64,000 nucleotides of DNA from Candidatus Colivivens caballi. Its GTDB lineage: Bacteria; Bacteroidota; Bacteroidia; Bacteroidales; Bacteroidaceae. The notes under the pieces were generated by a model. That model made no database searches. It saw only the letters and a list, made by a program, of their open reading frames with translations, and had not been told where the DNA came from. The position numbers were made by a program, and so were the translations under genes. How positions within the stretch are numbered: the stretch's first letter is position 1; each line of letters begins with the position of its first letter. Positions 43,272-51,746 of this stretch are shown piece by piece. The DNA lies in NCBI GenBank assembly GCA_018065565.1, contig JAGHSZ010000022.1, positions 21,792-85,791 of the forward strand, written 5' to 3'.

Positions 43272-44603
43272 ATGGACATTAAAAAGACGATGGCAACGGT
43301 GCTGATGAGTACAGCAGTGCTGACTGCGACAGCAGGTGGATATGTGACGAACACAAATCAGAGTGTGGGATTCCTCCGCAATCCTGCCCGCGATGCTTCG
43401 ATTGGGGTGGATGGAGTATATTATAATCCCGCAGGTGTGGCGTTTATGAATGATGGATTCCATCTTGGGCTGAACTGGCAGATGGTTCGCCAGCATCGTG
43501 ACACCCGTGCCAGTTACGGCGACTTGTTCAAGTGGAATTATGCCAATCCATCACAGTGTGCTGATGGCAGCCGGGTGTTCAAGGGCGATGTGAATGTGCC
43601 GGTTCAGCCAGCGGTGTCGTTGGTGTATAACAAGTCGAAATGGAGTTATCAGCTGAGCGCTGGCTTCATCGGTGGAGGCGGCGAGTGTGAGTTCACGGAT
43701 GGAGTGGCAGCCTTTGAGGCACTGGTGGGCAGCAGCGCAATGACTGCACTGGGCGCAAACTTTGGCGGTTATGCGTTCGACAGTCATGTAAAAGGCCGCA
43801 GTTACGACATCGGACTCTCATTGGGTGTTGCCCACAAAGTGACAGAACGGCTGGGGGTGTTTGTCGGTCTTCGTGGTATCTTTGCCTTGAACAACTATAA
43901 GGGACATTTGAGCGACATTGCCTTCCGCATGGCTGACGGCACGATACTGTCAGGCGCAATGCCCGACTTCACGCTCGACTGCGACCAGACGGGTTTCGGC
44001 ATTGCCCCAGTCATCGGTGTGGATTATCGGGTGAACGACAAGCTGAATGTTGCAATGAAATATGAATTCCGCACTCACATCACTACAAAGAACGATGCTG
44101 CCAACAGTGCTTCGTTTGAGCAACTTGCACAGTCGCAACCAGCGTTTGCCGGATTTGTCGATGGTGCCGAAAACAATGCCGACCTGCCGGGAATGCTCTC
44201 TGTCGGAGTGCAGTATGCGCCCATCCATACACTGAGAATCTCAGCCGGCTATCATCGTTATTTCGATGTTGATACTCGGCAGTGGACGAAGTCGCAACTT
44301 GATGACACCAACGAATTTACATTTGGCGTGGAGTATGATGTGACGCCGCGGCTGGAGGTCAGTGCGGGTGGACAAAAGACCATCTACGACCAGACTGACG
44401 ACAATGTGAGCGACCTCGCCTTCAATCTCAGTAGTTATTCGCTTGGTGCGGGCATTGCCTACCGCCTGACTGAAAATGTGAAACTCTCTGCTGCATATTT
44501 CCGCACATTCTATGATGACCGCACAAAGGTCACACCTGTCTCTTCAACACGATACAGCCGTGACAACCGTGTCATTGGCATCGGACTTGAACTCGGGTTG
44601 TAA
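43272..44603 (+). CDS. OmpP1/FadL/TodX-family outer-membrane channel
   Basis: A 443-residue outer-membrane barrel for uptake of hydrophobic molecules such as fatty acids. After the signal (ends ATAGG) comes the N-terminal hatch segment with FLRNPARDASIGVDGVYYNP (the NPA motif of the family), and strands to the end (VIGIGLELGL). Family assignment is good; the ligand is not known. It sits alone between two glycan enzymes and has its own terminator. Confidence 0.87.
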   Translation: MDIKKTMATVLMSTAVLTATAGGYVTNTNQSVGFLRNPARDASIGVDGVYYNPAGVAFMNDGFHLGLNWQMVRQHRDTRASYGDLFKWNYANPSQCADGSRVFKGDVNVPVQPAVSLVYNKSKWSYQLSAGFIGGGGECEFTDGVAAFEALVGSSAMTALGANFGGYAFDSHVKGRSYDIGLSLGVAHKVTERLGVFVGLRGIFALNNYKGHLSDIAFRMADGTILSGAMPDFTLDCDQTGFGIAPVIGVDYRVNDKLNVAMKYEFRTHITTKNDAANSASFEQLAQSQPAFAGFVDGAENNADLPGMLSVGVQYAPIHTLRISAGYHRYFDVDTRQWTKSQLDDTNEFTFGVEYDVTPRLEVSAGGQKTIYDQTDDNVSDLAFNLSSYSLGAGIAYRLTENVKLSAAYFRTFYDDRTKVTPVSSTRYSRDNRVIGIGLELGL

Positions 44604-44690
44604 GTCCGCCACAGTCACACACTGCTTGCTGCCGCAGTTACCGTTGAAAGCGAAGTAGGCAGAAGTGATGAGACGACCGAAGCCAACAAA

Positions 44691-44751
44691 AGCGAAAGAC
44701 CCACCCTTTAACCTCGAATGCAGGAGGTGAGGGTGGGGCTTTCGCTTTTTT
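44691..44751. terminator. Terminator between the FadL gene and the GH10 gene
   Basis: AGCGAAAG plus CCCACCCT pair with AGGGTGGG plus CTTTCGCT (one A-G mismatch), followed by TTTTTT on the plus strand; the other side is A-rich, so it may act both ways on the convergent genes. Confidence 0.85.
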
Positions 44752-44806
44752 GTTATTCAATGCTGTATGTGCCAGCAGACACTGGCCCGAAGACCAGTGA
44801 CTGTGA

Positions 44807-47476
44807 CTATTTCAACAGCATCTTCTTTCCGTTGACGATGTAAACGCCTGTGAGCATACCGTTGTTGATGAGAGCCTCGCCATTAGCAATGCGGCGGCCT
44901 TGGAGGTCGAACACTCCCTTGTGGGCAATCTGAGCGTTGTCGTCGGCAACATCTTCGATGACAGTAGGAACATAAGGTTTCAGGACGATGCGGTCGATGT
45001 CGCAACTGCCTTCGTTGACGGTGATGCGGAAAATCTGCTGACCAGCAGGCATCTTACGCATTGTCGTGCCGTGAACAGTCTGGAATTCTTCGTTCTTGAC
45101 AGATACCTTCGATGTGAGGGTAGTGGTCTTTTCTTCTGTGGCAGTCGTGAGTGTGAACTTGGCAGTTGAGGCACTGCGCTTTGCCACGATTTCATAGACA
45201 TATTTGCCTTCTTCTGCCACATTGATTGAGTATTCCAGCCATTCGTCCTTTTTGAGGTTGCTTACGACATATCCGTCGTTGGCAGCTATGATGTCGATAC
45301 CACCGTTGTCCGAACGATAGATGTTGCCACCAGCATCCTCAAAGTCGGTGCTGTGATATGTGAAACCTTCGCCACCGATGTCGAAGTCCTCTGCCTCGAA
45401 TACTCCAGGAACTGCCCATGGAATTGATGCAAACGCAGCACGGAGACTGTTGACGATGAGGGTGTAAGTGTATTCATCCGACTTGTCGCCCTTGGCATCA
45501 TAAGCGATTGCCTTGATTGTGACGATGCCAGCCTTGTCAGGAACGAATGAAGCGATGTAGTTGCCGTCGAGTGATGTTTCGAGCAACTGGTCGTTTACAA
45601 AGATGTCAACATGGTCGATGTCGATGTCGGTTGTCAGGTTCTCAACACTGATGTTGACAGGCTCGTCGATGGTTGCAGTCTTAGGGTCGGTGGTGAGTTT
45701 GAGCTTGATGTCTGGGTTGATGTGGAGGTTTGTGAACTGAATCTTGTCGAGATTACAGCTTGAACCTGTGATGAGCATACGCAGTGTGTGCTTGCCTTCT
45801 GGGAGTCGGATGGCACAGCGTCCAGTCACAACTGAGTAGCGGTCCCAACTGCTCTGGATGCTTGGCACTGTGACTGGGTCGATGAGGGTCTGGAGTACAC
45901 CTCCGTCAGACAGTGACATGCTGAAACTTGAATTGCCCACACCTGATGAAACGGTTGCGTCGTACTGGTAGTAGCCGTCTTCAAGAATGTTGACAGTGTA
46001 TTCCAGCCATTCGCCTGAACTGGTGTAGCCAATGGCATGACCACCGTTTCCAGTGACGATGTCAACACCACCATTGTCTGTACGATAGCGTGTGTTGCCT
46101 TCGTCCTTGGTGTCGGAGTCGTGGAATGTGAATCCTTCACCACCGCCGTCGAAGTTCTCGAATTGCAGGATGCCTGGCAGTGTGGCGCCTCCGTTATAGA
46201 CTGTGCGCTTGCCGAATACTGTGAAACCACCTGGACGGGTGTACTTTGTGCTGTCGGTAGCAGTCAGGATGGCTGATGTCTTGAATGTACCTGTCGCAGT
46301 GGCAACATAAGGTACGACGAATGGTGGTTCGTAGAGTGTTGTATAGTACTTGCCACCGACATAGAAGTCGATGTGGTGTATCTGCTTTGTTTTGAGACGG
46401 GCATCGATGACCATCTGTGCAGTGTCGCCCACAGAGATTATTCTTGGAGTGGCCTTGATGTAGATGGATGCTTCCTTCACGCATCCGCCTTCGAATGGGC
46501 TGGTGGCGTTCTTCGCTGCTTCGGTCTGCATATATTCGCGGAGCCATTTCATTGAAGGACGGTCCTGACCGTCGCGAATCATTCCTGAGTTACCGTCAGT
46601 TGTCCATGTGTGACCGTAGATGTAGCCCCAGAGGGTGATGCCGGCACAGTAGTCGGCTTCCCACATATAAGGAATCTGCTCCTTGAAACGCTGCAATTGA
46701 AGTGCGTCGTCGTTGGTGCCGATGTCGTATTCGGTGCTGTACATTGGAATTTTAAGCGCATTCTGTATTTCCTTCATCGCAGACTTGAAACTGCTGACAT
46801 TCATGTCGGTCAGGTCGTGCGACTGACATCCGTAGGCATCGATTGGTGCACCTGCATAGATGAGTGTCTTGACCAGGTTGATGAATTCAGTCTTCTGCCA
46901 CTGGAATGTGTTGTAGTCGTTGTAGATGAGGATGGCATCAGGCCAGCGCTCATGTGCCATCTCGAATGCCTTGATAATCCAGTCGTAGCCAGTCTGACCA
47001 TCACCTCCGAGTGCGTTCTTGTAAGGTGCTGGTGCGTGTCCGGCAATTGCTTCGTTGACTACATCGATGAGTTGAAGGTCAGGGTAGCGTGCCTTGATGG
47101 CATCAAACCATTCAACGATGGCCTTGTACTGCTCCTCAGTTGACAGATTGTCCATCCATCCAGGGTATTGCGAACCCCAGATGAGGGTGTGCCACTTGAA
47201 TGGAAAATGGTGCTGCTTGGAGTAGTTGATGATGTTGTCAACACTGCCCCAGTTGAACTGTCCACGGCGTGAACCTTCGACTGATGCCCATTTGGTCTCG
47301 TTCTCAGGTGTAATCTGGTTCCAGAGGGTGTAGTACCGCTCATTGCCCCAGTCCACCTGGCCGCTCGTTGTGATGTTGCCCAGAAACTTGTTTGGGTTTG
47401 ATGACAACTGGGCGTTGGCACTTGTGGCAAACATCGTTGCCAGCACTGCTGCGCATAAGTGTAATTTTTTCATCAT
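44807..47476 (-). CDS. Endo-1,4-beta-xylanase (GH10) with two CBM6-like modules
   Basis: An 889-residue secreted xylanase. Signal ends ATSANAQ. The GH10 barrel (about 25-325) has ITPENETKWASVEG, HTLIWGSQYPGW, the acid/base Glu142 in DVVNEAI and the nucleophile Glu249 in STEYDIG. There follows an Ig-like segment, a CBM6-like module (about 440-575, ENFDGGGEGFTFHDSD ... SSGEWLEYTVNI), a second Ig-like domain, a second CBM6-like module (about 695-830, EDFDIGGEGFTYHSTD ... KDEWLEYSINV) and the tail GVYIVNGKKMLLK. The two modules match each other closely, suggesting internal duplication. Confidence 0.94.
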   Translation of the reverse strand: MMKKLHLCAAVLATMFATSANAQLSSNPNKFLGNITTSGQVDWGNERYYTLWNQITPENETKWASVEGSRRGQFNWGSVDNIINYSKQHHFPFKWHTLIWGSQYPGWMDNLSTEEQYKAIVEWFDAIKARYPDLQLIDVVNEAIAGHAPAPYKNALGGDGQTGYDWIIKAFEMAHERWPDAILIYNDYNTFQWQKTEFINLVKTLIYAGAPIDAYGCQSHDLTDMNVSSFKSAMKEIQNALKIPMYSTEYDIGTNDDALQLQRFKEQIPYMWEADYCAGITLWGYIYGHTWTTDGNSGMIRDGQDRPSMKWLREYMQTEAAKNATSPFEGGCVKEASIYIKATPRIISVGDTAQMVIDARLKTKQIHHIDFYVGGKYYTTLYEPPFVVPYVATATGTFKTSAILTATDSTKYTRPGGFTVFGKRTVYNGGATLPGILQFENFDGGGEGFTFHDSDTKDEGNTRYRTDNGGVDIVTGNGGHAIGYTSSGEWLEYTVNILEDGYYQYDATVSSGVGNSSFSMSLSDGGVLQTLIDPVTVPSIQSSWDRYSVVTGRCAIRLPEGKHTLRMLITGSSCNLDKIQFTNLHINPDIKLKLTTDPKTATIDEPVNISVENLTTDIDIDHVDIFVNDQLLETSLDGNYIASFVPDKAGIVTIKAIAYDAKGDKSDEYTYTLIVNSLRAAFASIPWAVPGVFEAEDFDIGGEGFTYHSTDFEDAGGNIYRSDNGGIDIIAANDGYVVSNLKKDEWLEYSINVAEEGKYVYEIVAKRSASTAKFTLTTATEEKTTTLTSKVSVKNEEFQTVHGTTMRKMPAGQQIFRITVNEGSCDIDRIVLKPYVPTVIEDVADDNAQIAHKGVFDLQGRRIANGEALINNGMLTGVYIVNGKKMLLK

Positions 47477-47594
47477 AAGTAAGATAGTTTGTATTGATTG
47501 GTAATGTGGTTGTTGTATGTTTAGTCGTGACTGTACTCAGCCTGCCTTTGTCTGAATGTGCGGGCTGCCTTCCTCCTGCTTTTTGCAGCTTTGA

Positions 47595-48359
47595 CTACAT
47601 CTGTGTCTCTCCTTCGATGTAGTTGTCGAGTGTGAGGGTTTCGCCGTTGAAGGTGGCAAAGGTGAACTTCTTGAACCATTCGCCCAGAATCATCATGCGA
47701 CATTCGTGCGACAGCATCATGTCAAGTTCGATGTGTCGGTGGCCAAACATGAAGTAGTTGACTCCGGGATGCTCGGCAAGGTATTTCTTTGCAAACACCA
47801 CAAGTCGCTCGTCGCGCTCTCCCCGGAACTGTGGCTCGCCTTCCTTGATGTGGCGTTCACGGTTGTGCTTTGCCCAGTTGAGCCCGAAGTTGATGAATGG
47901 GTGTGGGTGTATCTTCTTTGCCCAGAACCTGCATGTCTTCGATTCAAAGATGTTGAACATCAGCCGTGATTTCCAGTCGTTGGGATCGACATCCTGGTCG
48001 TGGCCATGTGCGAGGTAGAACTCTTTTCCGTGGATTTCAATCAGGCATGGCTCGTGATGGATGATGACTCCACATTCGCGTGTGAGGTAGTCGTCCATCC
48101 ACATGTCGTGGTTGCCCACGAAGTAGTGAATATCTACTCCGCTGTCGGTCAGTTCGCTCAATTTCCCGAGAAAACGGGTGAATCCGCGTGGCACCACATC
48201 ATCGTATTCAAACCAGAAGTCGAACATGTCGCCAAGCATGTATATTGCCTCGGCCTTGTCCTTTATCTGGTCGAGAAAACGCACCAGACGGCGTTCCTGT
48301 GTACGCTGGTGCTGCATTGCGCGTGAACCTAAATGGGCGTCTGAGATGAAATAAATCAT
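47595..48359 (-). CDS. lpxH: UDP-2,3-diacylglucosamine pyrophosphatase
   Basis: A 254-residue metallophosphoesterase of lipid A synthesis, releasing UMP to make lipid X. Metal ligands are seen in SDAHLGSR, GDMFDFWFEYD, VGNHDMWM, LAHGHDQD and MFGHRHIE. It is the last gene of a leftward group (GT2, radC, SufT-like, lpxH), starting 75 nt after the SufT-like stop with an 8-nt array in that gap. Confidence 0.92.
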   Translation of the reverse strand: MIYFISDAHLGSRAMQHQRTQERRLVRFLDQIKDKAEAIYMLGDMFDFWFEYDDVVPRGFTRFLGKLSELTDSGVDIHYFVGNHDMWMDDYLTRECGVIIHHEPCLIEIHGKEFYLAHGHDQDVDPNDWKSRLMFNIFESKTCRFWAKKIHPHPFINFGLNWAKHNRERHIKEGEPQFRGERDERLVVFAKKYLAEHPGVNYFMFGHRHIELDMMLSHECRMMILGEWFKKFTFATFNGETLTLDNYIEGETQM

Positions 48360-48366
48360 GGCTGGT

Positions 48367-48430
48367 GGTTTAGGGAATTAGTGGTTTAGTGGTTTGGTTG
48401 TTTGGGAGATTAGTGGCTTTGTTGATTAGT
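48367..48430. repeat. 8-nt tandem array, 8 units
   Basis: Eight units in exact 8-nt register (GGTTTAGG, GAATTAGT, GGTTTAGT, GGTTTGGT, TGTTTGGG, AGATTAGT, GGCTTTGT, TGATTAGT) fill the gap between the SufT-like stop (48434) and the lpxH start. Confidence 0.88.
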
Positions 48431-48433
48431 GCC

Positions 48434-48745
48434 TTACATAAACCCTAAATCGAGTTTTGCCTCTTCGCTCATCATGTCTTTGTTCCATTCGGGTTCAAAG
48501 ACGAGTTCCACATTGACTTCCTTCACACCGTCGATTGAACTGACTTTCTGCTGTATGTCCTCGATTATGAAGTCGGCTGCTGGGCAGTTGGGCGCAGTGA
48601 GTGTCATGTCGATGTTGACGATGAATCCTTCCTGCACATCAACCTTGTAAATCAGTCCAAGGTCGTAGATGTTGACGGGTATTTCTGGGTCGAACACTGT
48701 GCGGAGCATATCGACTACTTTTACTTCTATATCAAATTTTTCCAT
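48434..48745 (-). CDS. SufT/PaaD-like iron-sulfur maturation factor (DUF59)
   Basis: A 103-residue protein; the ATG at 48745 (MEKFDIEVKVVDML) is the start, upstream codons being part of radC. It has VFDPEIPVNIYDLGLIY and MTLTAPNCPAADFI with the single conserved Cys of the DUF59 family, which helps iron-sulfur cluster assembly. It overlaps the end of radC by 14 nt. The partner Suf genes are not in the window. Confidence 0.9.
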   Translation of the reverse strand: MEKFDIEVKVVDMLRTVFDPEIPVNIYDLGLIYKVDVQEGFIVNIDMTLTAPNCPAADFIIEDIQQKVSSIDGVKEVNVELVFEPEWNKDMMSEEAKLDLGFM

Positions 48746-49454
48746 TATCTGCAAAACTGTAATAGTTGCCATCGGTGACGATGACATGGTCAATTAATTT
48801 GATGTTTAGTTGTGCTGCGGCTTGTGCCAGGCGGTTTGTCAGCATCTGGTCGTCGTTCGACGGACGGAGTGAGCCTGACGGATGATTGTGGCTGACGATG
48901 AAGCATGTGGCATCGGCCAACAGTGCCTCTTTCAGCACAACCCGTATGTCAACGGCGGTTGCGGTCAGTCCGCCTGTGCTGATTCTCACTCGCTTGATTA
49001 CACGCGATGCATTGTTCATCAGCAGAAGCCAGAACTCTTCGCATGGCAGGTCCTGCATCAGCGGATGCATGTAAGTATAGACATCCTGGGCATTGCTGAT
49101 ATGTGGCAGGTCGTCTGCCTTTTCCATTGCACGCCTCCGGCCGATTTCGGCTGCTGCTTTCAGTGTGATGGCTTTTGCCTCGCCGATGCCGTTGAACGCC
49201 ATCAGTTCGGTGATGGTCATGCGGCTCAGCCGTGACAGATGTCCGTCGCAGACACGCAGAATGTCCTGCATCAGTTCGACTGCCGACTTCTTCTTTGTAC
49301 CTGAGCCTATGAGTATTGCCAGCAGTTCGGCATTCGACAGGGCAGACTCGCCTTTCGCCATGAGTTTCTCTCTTGGACGGTCTTCTTCCGACCATTCCTT
49401 GATGGTGAACCCTTTCTGCTCGTCGGCATTTGTCTTATATTCTTCTTCAATCAT
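48732..49454 (-). CDS. radC: RadC-family JAB/MPN domain protein
   Basis: A 240-residue protein of the RadC family (start at 49454, MIEEEYK, because the upstream in-frame start would lie within the preceding gene). It has a helix-hairpin-helix segment (MTITELMAFNGIGEAKAITL, about 75-95) and the metal-binding JAMM motif SHNHPSGSLRPSNDD in the C-terminal half. Its role in DNA repair is doubtful in general. It overlaps the GT2 gene by 8 nt and the SufT-like gene by 14 nt. Confidence 0.93.
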   Translation of the reverse strand: MIEEEYKTNADEQKGFTIKEWSEEDRPREKLMAKGESALSNAELLAILIGSGTKKKSAVELMQDILRVCDGHLSRLSRMTITELMAFNGIGEAKAITLKAAAEIGRRRAMEKADDLPHISNAQDVYTYMHPLMQDLPCEEFWLLLMNNASRVIKRVRISTGGLTATAVDIRVVLKEALLADATCFIVSHNHPSGSLRPSNDDQMLTNRLAQAAAQLNIKLIDHVIVTDGNYYSFADNGKI

Positions 49455-50460
49455 AGAAATTCTTTTCGTATGCGCTGAATTCACCCTTTTTCATCACACA
49501 GCGCTGCCACCATGCCTTGATGAATCCCAGTCCATAGCCAAACAATTGTATGAATGCGGCTTCGACTGACAGTATGCCGATGGACATGCTCTTGTTCTTG
49601 ACTGATGAGTCGATGAACAGCAACAGGCAATAGACCTCAATTGGCAGCAATGTGTAGAGCCACAGCCACGAGCCTGTCAGACGCAGCACCAGTGATGCTA
49701 TGAGCAGCAGTGTCACTCCCACGGTGAACACCATCGGCAGTAGATGCACCAGTTTCAGGCTGCCTGGATGTCGCTTCATCAGGTTGATGCGGGCAATGCC
49801 GGAGTTGAACACCTGCTTGAAGAACTTGTCCATGTCGGTGCGGCGCTTGTGCCATACCCATGCCTCGGGGAACAGGCGACACTTGTAGCCTCCCTTGAAT
49901 ATGCGGATGCTGAAATCGATGTCTTCGCCGAAACGCATCTTTGAGAATCCTCCAAGGGCATTGTAAACATCGCGCTTGACTCCCATGTTGAACGAGCGTG
50001 GATAGAACTTGTCCATCTTCTTCTTGCCCCCACGGATGCCTCCTGTGGTGAAGAACGATGTCATGCTGTAACTGATGGCTTTCTGCACCTGTGTGAACGA
50101 CTCGTGGGCGCGGTCGGGGCCTCCAAATGCATCGCATGCCTCTCGTTGCAGTTCTGCTTCGATGGCTTCGAGGTAGGTGGGTGGCAGCACGCAGTCGCTG
50201 TCGAGTATCAGCACATAGTCGCCTTCGGCACGCTCCACTCCGTAGTTGCGCGACGGACCCGGACCCGAATTCTGTTTCGCATAGTAGTGTATGGCGAGCC
50301 TGTCGTTGTACTTTTCACAGACTTCTTTGCAGGGGTTCTGCGAACCATCCTCTACCACGACCACATCAAAGTTTGAGAGAGTCTGATGAGTCAGGCTTTC
50401 CAGCAGTTCATCCACTTCATCGGGACGATTGAACACGGGAATGATTACGGAATACTTCAT
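49447..50460 (-). CDS. Family 2 glycosyltransferase
   Basis: A 337-residue inverting GT2 with a GT-A fold: VIIPVFNRPDEVDELL, VVVEDGSQNPCKEV, LILDSDCVLPP (DxD-like) and FGEDIDFSIRIFKGG (the catalytic-base ED). The C-terminal part has two or three hydrophobic segments (about 245-310), so it is membrane-bound and probably makes a lipid-linked or surface glycan. It leads the radC-lpxH operon. Confidence 0.9.
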   Translation of the reverse strand: MKYSVIIPVFNRPDEVDELLESLTHQTLSNFDVVVVEDGSQNPCKEVCEKYNDRLAIHYYAKQNSGPGPSRNYGVERAEGDYVLILDSDCVLPPTYLEAIEAELQREACDAFGGPDRAHESFTQVQKAISYSMTSFFTTGGIRGGKKKMDKFYPRSFNMGVKRDVYNALGGFSKMRFGEDIDFSIRIFKGGYKCRLFPEAWVWHKRRTDMDKFFKQVFNSGIARINLMKRHPGSLKLVHLLPMVFTVGVTLLLIASLVLRLTGSWLWLYTLLPIEVYCLLLFIDSSVKNKSMSIGILSVEAAFIQLFGYGLGFIKAWWQRCVMKKGEFSAYEKNFYD

Positions 50461-50465
50461 GGGTG

Positions 50466-50495
50466 CAAAGTTAATAAATAATTAATAATATACAA
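50466..50495 (-). promoter_or_regulatory. Bacteroides-type promoter for the GT2-radC-lpxH operon
   Basis: On the minus strand TTG (50493-50495), a 19-nt spacer and TAACTTTG (50466-50473), right before the GT2 start codon. Confidence 0.7.
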
Positions 50496-50562
50496 TGTGT
50501 TAACTGATATTATTTTGCTGCGACATGTGAATAATTGGCATTAGGGCTGTGGATGTACAAAC

Positions 50563-50716
50563 AGTACTCCCCGCAGAGTACTGCTGTACTCTATGCGGAG
50601 TACTGCAGTATCCTACGGGGAGTACTGTCGTATTGTGCTGATGTTCCTTACTGTTTGTGCTGATGTTCTTTGCTGTTTGCGCAGATATTCCTTTCCGTTT
50701 GCGCAGGCACGCTATG
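50563..50716. repeat. 22-nt tandem array on AGTACT and CTGTTTGNGC words
   Basis: Seven units of exactly 22 nt from 50563 (AGTACT at 50577, 50599, 50621; CTGTTTG at 50651 and 50673; CCGTTTGCGC at 50695), an eighth decaying after 50717. Units 1-3 carry two AGTACT-like half-words each (offset 14 and 8 nt), units 4-7 carry GTGCTGATGTT-like strings. It is the only content of the 50461-50812 gap besides the GT2 promoter. Confidence 0.9.
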
Positions 50717-50812
50717 ATGCTGATTCGGTAGTTTGATGGTTTTGGCAGACTACTTCAACCTTTATTCACATGGTTGGTTGACCCGCCTTGTTTGCCTGTG
50801 CCTTCGTCCTGG

Positions 50813-51406
50813 TTAAGATGCCATTTCAATCTTGTATGTGTCGGCGAGTTTGCGGAGGTTGATGAGGGCATAGCGCATACGGCCGAGGGCGGTGTTGATG
50901 CTTACACCTGTGATTTCAGCGATTTCCTTGAAACTGAGGTCTTCGTAGTAACGCATCTGCACAATCTGCTGCTGGTTGTCGGGCAGCATCTTGATGATGT
51001 GTTCGAGTCCGTTGATGTTCTGACGGTCTATGACCTGATGCTCGGCGTTGTGCTCGTCAGCCAGTCGGGTGTCGTTGAGCAGGCTGAAATCGTTGTCATC
51101 GTTTGAGATGGAGGTCTCGTTGACGGAGTGACGGAAATAGTCGATGATGAGGTTGTGGCTGATGCGCATCACCCACGACGAAAACTTCTGCTGCTCAGTG
51201 TATCGGCCTGAACGCAGTGTGCTGATTATTCGCATAAAGACATCCTGGAACAGGTCTTGTGCCAGTTCCTGATTCTTTACTGAGTATAAGATGTAGGTAT
51301 AGACCTTACTTTCATATCTTCCCAGCAAGATGTTGAATGCTGGATTATTGCCATTGATATACAAACTGACCAACTGCTCGTCGGTGCAATTGTGTAGATT
51401 TTCCAT
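50813..51406 (-). CDS. ECF-type RNA polymerase sigma factor
   Basis: A 197-residue RpoE-like sigma factor. Region 2 has NQELAQDLFQDVFMRIIST and FSSWVMRISHNLIIDYFR; region 4 has MRYYEDLSFKEIAEITGVSI with NTALGRMRYAL. Between them is an acidic linker (NDDNDFSLLND). No anti-sigma gene is adjacent. It differs clearly from the sigma factor at 15520. Confidence 0.93.
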   Translation of the reverse strand: MENLHNCTDEQLVSLYINGNNPAFNILLGRYESKVYTYILYSVKNQELAQDLFQDVFMRIISTLRSGRYTEQQKFSSWVMRISHNLIIDYFRHSVNETSISNDDNDFSLLNDTRLADEHNAEHQVIDRQNINGLEHIIKMLPDNQQQIVQMRYYEDLSFKEIAEITGVSINTALGRMRYALINLRKLADTYKIEMAS

Positions 51407-51746
51407 TATGCAATTCGTATTTTAAATTCGTTTAGCGTAATGTCTCTTCTATAGGCAATAATCTTTTTTAGTGGTTTGGGAAATTATGAGTTCAGTCGTT
51501 TGTGTTCCCCCTGTGGTTGATGACTTCTTCATTGTTGATGATGTCTGTTGGGGATTACTAGGTTGCAAAGTAAAGCAACATTTTGCAATTATGCAAGTAT
51601 TTACGCGGAAAAATGCTTCTTTGACATGGTATTTCTGCGTTTGTCGCTTACTTTTTCAGTTGAAGCAGTGCTTTTTGATGTCGTTTTGGGGCAATGTGAA
51701 CACTGGTTGCTCGCTGACTGTACATTGGCTGTTCACTGGCACATGT
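51407..51746. other. Gap between the ECF sigma gene and fmt
   Basis: This 340-nt gap contains a trace of the 8-nt word family (TTAGTGGTTTGGG near 51469) and an inverted pair GTGAACA (51696-51702) and TGTTCAC (51730-51736). I see no convincing gene, clear terminator or promoter. Confidence 0.5.

Noticed and set aside
47521..47703. 60-codon minus-strand frame downstream of GH10
   Set aside because: It overlaps the lpxH 3' end in another frame and has no start context.
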